Assembly: GCA_015061915.1 (NCBI GenBank)
Contig: SUVR01000004.1
Coordinates: forward strand, 144,883 to 208,882
DNA length: 64,000 nucleotides
DNA from: Lentisphaerota bacterium
Lineage (GTDB): Bacteria > Verrucomicrobiota > Lentisphaeria > Victivallales > UBA1829
Direction of reading: 5' to 3'
Numbering within the stretch: position 1 is the first letter of the stretch; the number at the start of each line of letters is the position of its first letter. A program made the translations under genes and the position numbers. Below, one piece after another: positions 25,002-32,908 of this stretch. The notes below the pieces were generated by a model. It did not search any database. It saw only the letters and a program-made list of their open reading frames with translations, and was not told the DNA's origin.

Positions 25002-25790
25002 ATGTTGAAAATATTGAAAGCCAGATTGTTACAAGGTCACCGGACCGGCTCTTTCCCCGATACCGCTCCCACGCTGCCGGATCGTTTTGCCGGTTTGCCG
25101 GAAGTGCAGAGCTGTACGGAAAAAGATTGCGCCGCCTGCGCAGAGATCTGCCCCACCGGAGCGATCCTCAAAGGCGAAAGCGGCGTGGTGCTGGATATGG
25201 GAAAATGTATCTTCTGCCGGAAGTGCGAAAACGCCTGCTCCGCCGGAAAGATCAAGCTGACGGGCAACCATGACACGGCATCGTTCACCCGTGAAGGACT
25301 TGTGCGTGCAGCGTCCAGCCCGGCGTATGAATACGAACTCCAGCCAAATGAGGTGATCAAGTCTCTGTGCGGGAAGTCCCTGAAGATCCGTCAGATCTCC
25401 GCCGGCGGCTGCGCTGCCTGCGAACTGGACTTCAACGTGCTGAACACGCTGGCGTGGGATATGGGCAGATTCGGGATCCAGGTGGTGGCGTCGCCCCGTC
25501 ATGCCGACTGCGTTCTCATCACCGGACCGGTCAGCAAAAATATGCTCCTCGCCCTGAAAAAGACCTTCGATGCCGTGCCGGATCCGGCATTCGTGATCGC
25601 TTGCGGCAGTTGCGCCATCTCCGGCGGACTTTTCCGCGGCAACGATGAAGTCTGCAACGGCGTGGAGGACATCCTGAAAGTGGATCTTTATGTACCGGGC
25701 TGTCCGCCGCATCCTGCAACGCTTCTGGAAGCTCTGCTGCGCTTTATCGGCAGAAATCCGGGAAAACTGCGGAATCTGAGTGTGAAGTAA
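25002..25790 (+). CDS. ehrS: Ferredoxin-fused NuoB/HyfI-like small subunit
   Basis: A 262-residue fusion. Residues 38-79 form a two-cluster ferredoxin (C38, C43, C46, C50; C69, C72, C75, C79) like HycF/NuoI. Residues ~125-262 are a NuoB/HycG-like domain with GGCAACELD (C137, C140), CGSCA (C201, C204) and PGCPPHP (C234), enough to hold the proximal [4Fe-4S] cluster. AAAGGA precedes the ATG. With the large subunit it forms the hydrophilic arm, an electron chain of at least three clusters with no obvious NiFe end point. It closes the operon. Confidence 0.9.
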   Translation: MLKILKARLLQGHRTGSFPDTAPTLPDRFAGLPEVQSCTEKDCAACAEICPTGAILKGESGVVLDMGKCIFCRKCENACSAGKIKLTGNHDTASFTREGLVRAASSPAYEYELQPNEVIKSLCGKSLKIRQISAGGCAACELDFNVLNTLAWDMGRFGIQVVASPRHADCVLITGPVSKNMLLALKKTFDAVPDPAFVIACGSCAISGGLFRGNDEVCNGVEDILKVDLYVPGCPPHPATLLEALLRFIGRNPGKLRNLSVK

Positions 25791-25810
25791 GTCAGGTCAG
25801 AAAATTATGC

Positions 25811-25852
25811 CGGGATTGCGCCGCTGTTACAGCGTTTGCAATCCCGTTTTTT
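25811..25852 (+). terminator. Terminator after the ehr-like operon
   Basis: Stem CGGGATTGC / GCAATCCCG with a GC-containing inner loop, followed by six T. It lies just beyond ehrS and before the converging ceramidase-like gene. Confidence 0.85.
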
Positions 25853-25855
25853 GTG

Positions 25856-27172
25856 TCATCGTTCGTTGGCGATGAGTTCCATGGGGTTGCAGTCGGGATA
25901 AAGTTCGCCCGCCTCCGGATCGGTGGGATAAAGTTCCTCCCGCAGATCGAACATAGCATCGACCGCCGTCTGAACGAGGGCGAGTCCGCCCCGTGCGGAG
26001 AAACGCTGGCTCAAGCCTTCGTATCCGCCGGAAACGAGGAAGTTTGCGGGCCCCATATAGGAAAAATATGCCGTGGAATTGTATGCGATCATGGCTTTCT
26101 TGAAAGGCGTGTGCCACTTGATCTCCTGTCCCAGTTCCGCACAAAGTTCGCCGGGGACCCCGACAATACAGAAATCGCCGATGCTGACACACTGAATATC
26201 AAGCGTCACCGTATCTTTGCCCAGATAGGGAGCCGGTAACTTTTTCGGGTTATTCCGGTACGCAAGCCGGAGGGGCTGTTCAAAAGAACGGATCATACCG
26301 CCAACTTTCGGATCATTGAACACAAAACGCTTGGTGTTCCGTCCGGCACCGATCATACCGAAAATGGCAGCTCTGCCCAGATTCAAGCCCATTTCACGGA
26401 CCGCTTCCCTGCCCTGTTCGTCGTTCTTCGGAACCATGTCTCCGGCTGCGCCGGTAATGAACATACAACCCGCACCCGTCTCGGATGTCACATAGTCCCG
26501 GAAAACACCGGGGAAGTCGGCAGAGATCCGGAACGCGCCCTCGCCGGGGGTCCTGCCCGCCAGCGGATGAGCGGCAAAGTTGCCGATCACATAAGCAGGA
26601 ACCGTGGTATTGCGTTCGTTCTTCTTCCAGAAAAAGAGCAGGCTCAGTTCATCATCCCGGAACTGGGTGCAGAGGGGGACCATGGCTTTCCAATGAGGCA
26701 TGAAGGACGCCCGGTTATCCACCGTCACATAGCGCCGGTTCAGATTTTCATTGCACTGCATGGAGTAGAAGGAAACGGAACATTCGATCCACTCCTTCGC
26801 CAGCAAGTTCTTTGTTTCCTGAAGGATCTGCTCTTTAAGGTTCTCCAGATAAGCCACATTCAACTGCTCCGGAATACACGCCATGGTACGGCTTTCCGGT
26901 CCGGAGTGGGTATGGGTACAGGAAAAAAGTACATTGGCTTCGTCCGTTCCAAGAATATCGGCACATTTTTTGCGGACCTCTTTGATATACCACTCATCCA
27001 GACCGAGCAGGTCGAAACTGATGATCAGAACTTTCCGTTCACCATCATCAACACACAACCCGTCCATAAAAAGGTCATCGGCAATACTGTTGGATTTGTC
27101 ATCAAAGCAGTAACCGGCAAGGAACGCCCCGATTTCCGGGGTGATCTTACTTTTGAAGAAGGCAATTTTCAT
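25856..27172 (-). CDS. Neutral ceramidase-like hydrolase
   Basis: A 438-residue cytoplasmic protein (no signal peptide). The start at 27172 (MKIAFFKSKITP) is set by GAAAGGAA upstream; the frame is open 66 bases further. It resembles the N-terminal catalytic domain of neutral/alkaline non-lysosomal ceramidases: ITPEIGAFLAGY near the start, then VLFSCTHTHSGPES with zinc-ligand-like histidines, later GNFAAHPLAGR and ITGAAGDMVPKND. Such proteins in gut and PVC bacteria are often annotated this way without a known substrate. It diverges from the GH39-like gene across a shared regulatory region. Confidence 0.7.
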   Translation of the reverse strand: MKIAFFKSKITPEIGAFLAGYCFDDKSNSIADDLFMDGLCVDDGERKVLIISFDLLGLDEWYIKEVRKKCADILGTDEANVLFSCTHTHSGPESRTMACIPEQLNVAYLENLKEQILQETKNLLAKEWIECSVSFYSMQCNENLNRRYVTVDNRASFMPHWKAMVPLCTQFRDDELSLLFFWKKNERNTTVPAYVIGNFAAHPLAGRTPGEGAFRISADFPGVFRDYVTSETGAGCMFITGAAGDMVPKNDEQGREAVREMGLNLGRAAIFGMIGAGRNTKRFVFNDPKVGGMIRSFEQPLRLAYRNNPKKLPAPYLGKDTVTLDIQCVSIGDFCIVGVPGELCAELGQEIKWHTPFKKAMIAYNSTAYFSYMGPANFLVSGGYEGLSQRFSARGGLALVQTAVDAMFDLREELYPTDPEAGELYPDCNPMELIANER

Positions 27173-27266
27173 AAGGCAAATTCCTTTCAAAAATTTGGAG
27201 TTTTCACAATACTCTATCACGCAAAAAAAGTATTGCAAGAGAGAAAAAAAGAAAAGAATTGAAAAT

Positions 27267-27300
27267 TTTGGCAGACTTTTGATATTGTTTGGCAGATTTT
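27267..27300. promoter_or_regulatory. Two direct repeats 21 bp apart, candidate activator site
   Basis: TTTGGCAGA occurs at 27267-27275 and again at 27288-27296, exactly 21 bp apart and each followed by one base and TTTT. The second copy ends just upstream of the predicted -35 box at 27305. AraC-family activators bind direct repeats with this spacing and position. Confidence 0.55.
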
Positions 27301-27304
27301 TTAC

Positions 27305-27332
27305 TTGCTTTTTATCGGGGTGGATTTATCTT
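27305..27332 (+). promoter_or_regulatory. Promoter of the GH39-like gene
   Basis: TTGCTT (27305-27310), 16-bp spacer, TATCTT (27327-27332). It is a weak promoter by consensus, which fits dependence on an activator bound at the adjacent direct repeats. Confidence 0.45.
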
Positions 27333-27369
27333 AAAGGAGTGAACCTGAACCATAAGGAGAAGTTTGAAG

Positions 27370-28701
27370 ATGAAAACGATCAAAGCGAAAGTGGATTTTT
27401 CCAAAGAAAATGGGAAGATCCGGCGTTTGAACGGCGGGAATCTCGGTCCGGCGCTCATCCATGGCAACTTTAACAACGATAAACTGGTGGATGAATTCCG
27501 CACACTGGAAGTGCCGATCACCCGTATGCACGACTGCCCATTGAGCAATCCGGGGATGCGTCTGGTTGACATCCAGCACATTTTCGGGAACTGGAAAGCG
27601 GATGCCCAGAACCCGGATAACTACTACTTCCGTCAGACGGATGATTACCTGCGTGCTACCCGCTCTACCGGGAGCGATATTTTCTTCCGTCTGGGGATCA
27701 GTATTGAACACACCCTGAACAACTATTACGCCTACCCGCCGGAAGATTATGACAAATGGGCGGATATCTGCATCAATATCATCCGTCACTACAACGAGGG
27801 CTGGGCGGATGGTCACAACTGGAACATCAAATACTGGGAGATCTGGAACGAGCCGGATATCACCAAACAGATGTGGAACGCCAGTATGCAGGAATACTGC
27901 AAAATGTATGAAGTCGCTGCCAAAAAGATCAAAGCCCGTTTCCCGAATGTGAAAGTGGGCGGTCCTGTGCTGGCATGGTGCGATCCGGGCGGAAGCAACT
28001 CCGCAGGTTACGCCAAGAGTCATGAATTTCTCGCCTATTGCCGGGATCACAACGTGCCGCTGGATTTCTTCTCCTGGCACAAGTACGGTCAGACCCTGGA
28101 TATTCATGTAAAGAATCCCAACGAAGTGCGCGCCATGGTGGATCAGTTCGGCTACAAAGATGCGGAACTGCACCTGAACGAATGGCACTACTGGTTCGGC
28201 TTCGGCGGCAAAAGCGATACCGATATGATCGATGGTCTCGGCGGGATCAACAGTGCCGCGTACGCCACCGCCACCCTGACCATCTGGCAGGATACCGCTC
28301 TGACTATGGGCTATTTCTACACGATCGGCAATCTGGGCAACGCCTGGGGCGCCTGGGGTCTGAGAGGAAGAAATAAAAACTATTACGCCCTCAAAGCATT
28401 TGCGGAAGTCGCCCACTACGAAAACCGGGTCAAGAGCAGTACCGAAGATCTGAACCTGCAGGTCCTCGCCGGCAAGAACGCAGACGGCAAACGGGCGCTT
28501 CTCGTTTCCAGCTTCAAAAACGGCGCAGATAAACTGGAGTTGAGCATGAAAGATGCCAAAGGCGTTACCTTCAAAGTCCAGAAGACCGACCTGGACAACA
28601 ATGCACTGGAAAGCACGGTGAAGGTCGGCGCCAACGGCAAGATCGTGCTGGATGGCGCACCGGAAGGTCAGTCCGTGCTGTATCTGCTCACGGAAGAATG
28701 A
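27370..28701 (+). CDS. GH39-like glycosidase (beta-xylosidase-like), cytoplasmic
   Basis: A 443-residue protein; the ATG at 27370 is preceded by AAGGAG at 10 nt, and a TTG six bases earlier is less likely. The family 39/clan A catalytic pair is visible: acid/base Glu161 in WEIWNEPD and nucleophile Glu271 in LHLNEWHY. The barrel is followed by a C-terminal beta domain (about 360-443), as in beta-xylosidases and related retaining enzymes. There is no signal peptide. The substrate could be a xyloside, iduronide or another glycoside. Confidence 0.8.
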   Translation: MKTIKAKVDFSKENGKIRRLNGGNLGPALIHGNFNNDKLVDEFRTLEVPITRMHDCPLSNPGMRLVDIQHIFGNWKADAQNPDNYYFRQTDDYLRATRSTGSDIFFRLGISIEHTLNNYYAYPPEDYDKWADICINIIRHYNEGWADGHNWNIKYWEIWNEPDITKQMWNASMQEYCKMYEVAAKKIKARFPNVKVGGPVLAWCDPGGSNSAGYAKSHEFLAYCRDHNVPLDFFSWHKYGQTLDIHVKNPNEVRAMVDQFGYKDAELHLNEWHYWFGFGGKSDTDMIDGLGGINSAAYATATLTIWQDTALTMGYFYTIGNLGNAWGAWGLRGRNKNYYALKAFAEVAHYENRVKSSTEDLNLQVLAGKNADGKRALLVSSFKNGADKLELSMKDAKGVTFKVQKTDLDNNALESTVKVGANGKIVLDGAPEGQSVLYLLTEE

Positions 28702-28764
28702 GGAAATAAGAGATAGAGGTCCGGCGAAAAAGCTGTTTTTCCCGACCTCTTCCCCAAAGTTTTT

Positions 28765-28806
28765 ACAGGGATTGCTGCGCAAAACGTAAGTGATCCCTGT
28801 TTTTTA
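28765..28806 (+). terminator. Terminator after the GH39-like gene
   Basis: Stem ACAGGGAT / ATCCCTGT followed by a T-run. Its sequence is closely related to the terminator at 35662-35707 and shares GGGATTGC with the one at 25811. Confidence 0.8.
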
Positions 28807-28897
28807 TCCGGAACCGGCAGAATATTGGAAGTTTATAAAAAAGTTCTTCTGTTCAGCACACCGCTTTACATTTTCTGCAGATTTTTTTGTATAACGC

Positions 28898-28926
28898 TTG
28901 ACAAATTAGAATTTATAAGTTATATT
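28898..28926 (+). promoter_or_regulatory. Promoter of the toxin-antitoxin pair
   Basis: A near-consensus sigma-70 promoter: TTGACA (28898-28903), 17-bp spacer, TATATT (28921-28926), 17 bp before the toxin ATG. The short leader is usual for autoregulated toxin-antitoxin operons. Confidence 0.7.
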
Positions 28927-28942
28927 TAGAACAAGGTGACCA

Positions 28943-29281
28943 ATGAAGAAGAAAAAACATTTTTATATGATGCAAGCGGTCAAAGACTTTATGCGCGAGC
29001 AAAGCGGTGACATCAAACAGGAGTTGAATGGTATCATCTGGCGACTGGAAATGAATGGAACCCTGGAAATGCCGTACGGGGAAAAGATCTCCGGCGAAAA
29101 TCTTTTTGCGATCCGGGTGATCCAGACAGGAAATATCCGCGTTTTCTATGTCTATGGGGTTGCAGATTATGTTTTCGGCATACACGCATATACAAAGAAA
29201 ACGCAAGCAATACCGGAAAAAGAATTAAATTATGCCCGTAAAGTTGTACGGGATCTGCAACAAAAAGGAGTCATAAAATGA
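28943..29281 (+). CDS. RelE/HigB-type toxin (Gp49-like)
   Basis: A 112-residue basic protein of the phage-derived Gp49/HigB toxin family. GEKISGENLFAIRVIQTGNIRVFYVY is the family core: strand residues leading to the FRVFY-like segment (about residues 52-72), then HAYTKKTQAIPEKEL, which matches the HGFxKKtqktP motif. Such toxins cleave mRNA on the ribosome. Its stop overlaps the ATG of the XRE gene (ATGA). Toxin-first order is typical for HigBA. Confidence 0.85.
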   Translation: MKKKKHFYMMQAVKDFMREQSGDIKQELNGIIWRLEMNGTLEMPYGEKISGENLFAIRVIQTGNIRVFYVYGVADYVFGIHAYTKKTQAIPEKELNYARKVVRDLQQKGVIK

Positions 29282-29634
29282 AAGATCACGCAAGACACCT
29301 TACCGATGCTGAACTGACTGCCGAAATTGAGCAAATCAAAAATCACATTGAAAGCGGCAGCATCAGTGATGAAGAAAAGGAACGCAACGCCTATTTCAAC
29401 GATCCAGCAAATGCGGAGGCGATCAAAGCGCAGCAGACCCGTATGGATCTGGTCATCGCGCTGCACAAAGCCCGGAAGGCAGCCGGACTCACCCAAAAGG
29501 AACTGGCAGAAAAGATCGGCACAAAGCAGACCTATATTGCCCAGTTGGAACGCGGACGCAGAAATGTCACGCTGGCAACCATCGAAAAATATGCGCGTGC
29601 CTGCGGGAAACAGATTGCAATCACTCTGATCTGA
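29278..29634 (+). CDS. XRE-family antitoxin (HigA-type)
   Basis: A 118-residue protein with a C-terminal helix-turn-helix: AGLTQKELAEKIGTKQTYIAQLE (about residues 72-94), then GRRNVTLATIEKYARACG. The N-terminal helices (about 1-60) are probably the toxin-binding part. It is translationally coupled to the toxin and probably represses the promoter at 28898. Confidence 0.85.
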   Translation: MKDHARHLTDAELTAEIEQIKNHIESGSISDEEKERNAYFNDPANAEAIKAQQTRMDLVIALHKARKAAGLTQKELAEKIGTKQTYIAQLERGRRNVTLATIEKYARACGKQIAITLI

Positions 29635-29668
29635 ATATCTACAAAGAAGAAAATTGCAGGAGAACGTT

Positions 29669-30769
29669 ATGCAGGAAATCCGTTTTGCGTTGGTCGGTGC
29701 GGGACACCGTGGACGCTATATGTTTGAGGCTGGCTGCAAGGCAGCAGAAAAGATCATTCCCGTTGCTGCGTGCGACATCAATCCTGATCTCTGGTATAAG
29801 TCCCAGCGCGGTCAGAAACCGATGTCCGAAACCTTCGCCGACACCCGTTTTTATGAAGATTTTGATACGATGCTGCGCCAGGAAAAGATTGATGTTCTTC
29901 TGGTGGAAACGCCGGCACACATTCACACAAAATTCTGTGCGACGGGTCTGGAACATAATATCAATGTTCTCTCGGATATCCCGCTGGTCCGCAGTTACGA
30001 AGAGGCGGAAATGCTTTGGGAGGTGGGCAAACGCAGTAAAGCGACCCTCATGACCGGTGCCAATCCCAACGAATGGGGTTTTATTGAAGCGGCATATGAT
30101 CTTTACAAACAGGGATTTCTGGGCAAACCGTTTTATCTGGAAGCGGAATATATCCATGATGTCCGCTACCTGTGGGAGGAAACACCCTGGCGCCGGAAAG
30201 GGATGCCCATCCGGTACTGCACGCACTCCCTCGGTCCGCTGCTGCGTCTGCTGCCGGACGATGAACTGCGGAAAGTTTCCTGCGTAACCACCGGTCCGCA
30301 AATTGTCGGAGAAGAAGGTCAGAACGACCTGATGACAGCCCATTTCACCACGCCGGAGAATGTGGTAGTCCGTTTCACTGCCAGTTTCATCAATGAGGCA
30401 AAGTGCGGCCATCATTCCTACCGGGTCTTCGGTACGGAAGGCTATTTTGAACATCTTTCCGAACGGGGACATTATCCCGCCCGCACGATGTTCAACAGCA
30501 AAAAACTTTACGGAGCGACCAACCTGACCGAGCTGCCGATCGGCATGACCCGTCCGGACTTTGCCGCTGCGTCCAACGGTGCCGGTCACGGCGGAGCCGA
30601 CTTTATGCTTTACCACGATTTCTTTGAAGCATTGCGTACCGGCAATATGGAAAAAGTCATTACGATGCGCGATGGGATCCGGATGTCACTTCCGGGTCTT
30701 TTTGCTGCGGAATCCGCCGAAAAGGGCGGAGAAATCGTCCAAATCCGGTATCCGTGGGATAAGGAATAA
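29669..30769 (+). CDS. Gfo/Idh/MocA-family oxidoreductase, divergent
   Basis: A 366-residue NAD(P)-binding protein; the ATG at 29669 follows GGAGAACGTT. The dinucleotide fold begins FALVGAGHRGRYMFEAG. The usual EKP lysine motif is replaced by LSDIPLVRSYEEAE, and the typical HDxD catalytic helix reads YCTHSLGPLLRLLP. Catalysis by the standard Lys/His mechanism is therefore doubtful, as in many unassigned members from carbohydrate-degrading anaerobes. It is 34 bp downstream of the antitoxin but functionally unrelated. Confidence 0.8.
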   Translation: MQEIRFALVGAGHRGRYMFEAGCKAAEKIIPVAACDINPDLWYKSQRGQKPMSETFADTRFYEDFDTMLRQEKIDVLLVETPAHIHTKFCATGLEHNINVLSDIPLVRSYEEAEMLWEVGKRSKATLMTGANPNEWGFIEAAYDLYKQGFLGKPFYLEAEYIHDVRYLWEETPWRRKGMPIRYCTHSLGPLLRLLPDDELRKVSCVTTGPQIVGEEGQNDLMTAHFTTPENVVVRFTASFINEAKCGHHSYRVFGTEGYFEHLSERGHYPARTMFNSKKLYGATNLTELPIGMTRPDFAAASNGAGHGGADFMLYHDFFEALRTGNMEKVITMRDGIRMSLPGLFAAESAEKGGEIVQIRYPWDKE

Positions 30770-30794
30770 GTTTTTTCCGTTTTCAACGATTCTC

Positions 30795-30832
30795 AAGCGA
30801 AGCACAGTGCAAGTACCGTGCTTCGCTTTTTT
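30795..30832 (+). terminator. Terminator
   Basis: An 11-bp perfect stem AAGCGAAGCAC / GTGCTTCGCTT with a 12-nt loop, followed by T-rich sequence, between the oxidoreductase and the converging SGNH esterase gene. Confidence 0.85.
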
Positions 30833-30841
30833 ATGGGGCTG

Positions 30842-32713
30842 TTATTCTCCGAGGAGTTTTTCCAGTGTGGGCAGGATCGCCGTCATCCAGGCGACATTAC
30901 CGGCGGATCCGGGATGAAGGCTGTCCGGGAGCAGATCTTTACGGACTTTGCGGTCCTTGTCAATAAAGACATGAGAGAGGTCCATGTAAAAGACTTTTTC
31001 GTTGTCGGCATAGGTTTTAAGGATGTCATTGATCTTGTCCAGGCGGCACCCGGCGGGGAATGAGGAACCTCTGGGGAAGATGCCGAGGAGCAGGATTTTT
31101 GTATCCGGCGAGAGTTCATGGATCCGGTCAATGATCATTTTGTTTCCCTTTGCCACTTCTTCAATGGAGTATCTGCCGTTATTTGTACCGATCATCAGGA
31201 CAACAAGTTCGGGCTTACATTCATCGAAGATGCCCTGATCAAGACGCCAACGCACGTTCTGGGTCCAGTCTCCGCTGATTCCCAAATTGACAGGGTTCAG
31301 GTGTTCGATCATTTTCCATCCTCTTCCGTGCAACCCGTCGGTAATGGAGTCGCCGAGGAAAAAGATCCGCGGGGGAGTTCCCTTTTTGCACATTTTCCGG
31401 ATCGTATTCAAATGTCCCACGATCCGGAATTCATATCCGGTTTCCGTGGTGCCGTCCGGATTTCGTTTCGGGGCGGGTTCATAAGCGCCGGGACGATCGG
31501 TGCAAACAGCAGGACCCGGAATCATACCATGCTTGAGATCTTCCACAGCGAACCTGGGTTCCGGCTTGTATGAAGTTCCGTTCGGTTCATAAATGATTTG
31601 GAAGGAATCACCTTTTTTCATTGTGCCGATTTTGACATTGAGCGGCTGCATGGAGCTGTTTCCGGCAAGGAGTGTTTTGCCGTTCCGTTCCACGCGCCAC
31701 TTGACTTTATCGTTTTTCGTGTAATCCACAAAGTTTGTGATCCAGATTTCGCCTTCGGAATCAGCGGGAGCGGTATAACAGACGGAACGGGTCACATTTT
31801 CCTTTGCGTTGAATTGGAAGGGACCGCGCCAGTCGATCTTCTTCTGTATTTCGTTGCCCTTGTAGAAAGTCCATGCGGGCTTTTTCGGATCATTGGTGTA
31901 CGGGGGATTATCTATAAACCGGCGTATTTCCATCAGATCCAGTGCCACATTCAGCTTTTGACTCCAGGTCATTTTATCATTTTTGAGCATAACGGTGAGT
32001 TGTTTTTTTGCGGAGTTGCGCCAATCGGCAAAGGTCTTGTTATTGTAGCGTGCGGGATCGAATTTGAAGTAATTTTCATCCATTGCGAAGTCTGTCACGA
32101 TCTGTTTTGCGATCGCCTCTCTCTGATCCGGAGCAAATTCCGGGAATACGACCGTTCCCCAGGTAGAGGGTTCATGCAGTTTTCCCTGCCAGAGCTGACT
32201 CTGATAATTCCGGCTGCGGAAAATGCCGAATTTCCAGTTTTTGACATCTATAAAACGGGCAAAATCTTTCCAGTCCACGAGAACGCGCAGGGTCATTCCG
32301 GCAGGGGTCATCTGATAGGAGATCTGCCAGTTTTTACGCTGCAGACGGGGATGCAGACGGCTGTATGTACCATAGGGATAATATCCCATACTTTTTTCAA
32401 ACGGGAAACCGTAAAACTGGTAATAGGAAGTACAACCTTCAGGCGCGAAAAAGATTTCCACTTCGTTCCGGGCCTTGGCATCATTTTCATCCAGCAGCAC
32501 GGTAAACATGATCCCGTATTCATTGCAGTCCACATAAAATGCGGTACGGCGCAGCTTTTTTGCATCAGCATTGGCATCTGCAGGAACAAGCTCCTGCAGA
32601 CCGGATTTCCGGACAGCAAGCGGTTCAAGCCATTCTGCCTGATATTTACATTCATCCACGGCGACAGCAAAGGCAGCAACCGACATCATCAACAAAAACA
32701 AAATTTTTTTCAT
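30842..32713 (-). CDS. Exported SGNH/GDSL esterase with N-terminal beta domain
   Basis: A 623-residue protein with a signal peptide (MKKILFLLMMSVAAFAVAV). The C-terminal ~175 residues are a complete SGNH hydrolase: FFLGDSITDG (Ser456), NLGISGD, GTNNG (Asn511) and PDSLHPG (Asp597, His600). The N-terminal ~230 residues look like a CBM9-type carbohydrate-binding beta domain (YQFYGFPFEKSMGYYPY, GMTLRVLVDWKDF), which suggests a polysaccharide deacetylase-type esterase. The middle (about 290-400) contains another beta domain. Transcribed alone; start from AGGTGTTT before the ATG. Confidence 0.85.
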   Translation of the reverse strand: MKKILFLLMMSVAAFAVAVDECKYQAEWLEPLAVRKSGLQELVPADANADAKKLRRTAFYVDCNEYGIMFTVLLDENDAKARNEVEIFFAPEGCTSYYQFYGFPFEKSMGYYPYGTYSRLHPRLQRKNWQISYQMTPAGMTLRVLVDWKDFARFIDVKNWKFGIFRSRNYQSQLWQGKLHEPSTWGTVVFPEFAPDQREAIAKQIVTDFAMDENYFKFDPARYNNKTFADWRNSAKKQLTVMLKNDKMTWSQKLNVALDLMEIRRFIDNPPYTNDPKKPAWTFYKGNEIQKKIDWRGPFQFNAKENVTRSVCYTAPADSEGEIWITNFVDYTKNDKVKWRVERNGKTLLAGNSSMQPLNVKIGTMKKGDSFQIIYEPNGTSYKPEPRFAVEDLKHGMIPGPAVCTDRPGAYEPAPKRNPDGTTETGYEFRIVGHLNTIRKMCKKGTPPRIFFLGDSITDGLHGRGWKMIEHLNPVNLGISGDWTQNVRWRLDQGIFDECKPELVVLMIGTNNGRYSIEEVAKGNKMIIDRIHELSPDTKILLLGIFPRGSSFPAGCRLDKINDILKTYADNEKVFYMDLSHVFIDKDRKVRKDLLPDSLHPGSAGNVAWMTAILPTLEKLLGE

Positions 32714-32845
32714 AAACACCTGTTCTCCTGAATTCATTTCTTTCTTTGTGTACAGTAAGATACACCAAAAAAACGCTTTGATCTTACAAAAGACCGCATT
32801 TTTGCAACAATATAATACAAAAAATAAAAAAATACAACTGAATTT

Positions 32846-32874
32846 TTGGAAAAATGTTTTTCCTGTGCTATATT
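32846..32874 (+). promoter_or_regulatory. Promoter of lolCD
   Basis: TTGGAA (32846-32851), 17-bp spacer, TATATT (32869-32874), 34 bp upstream of the lolC start. Confidence 0.55.
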
Positions 32875-32908
32875 AGTTCTGACGAAAGAAAAATGAGATC
32901 GGAGTTTT

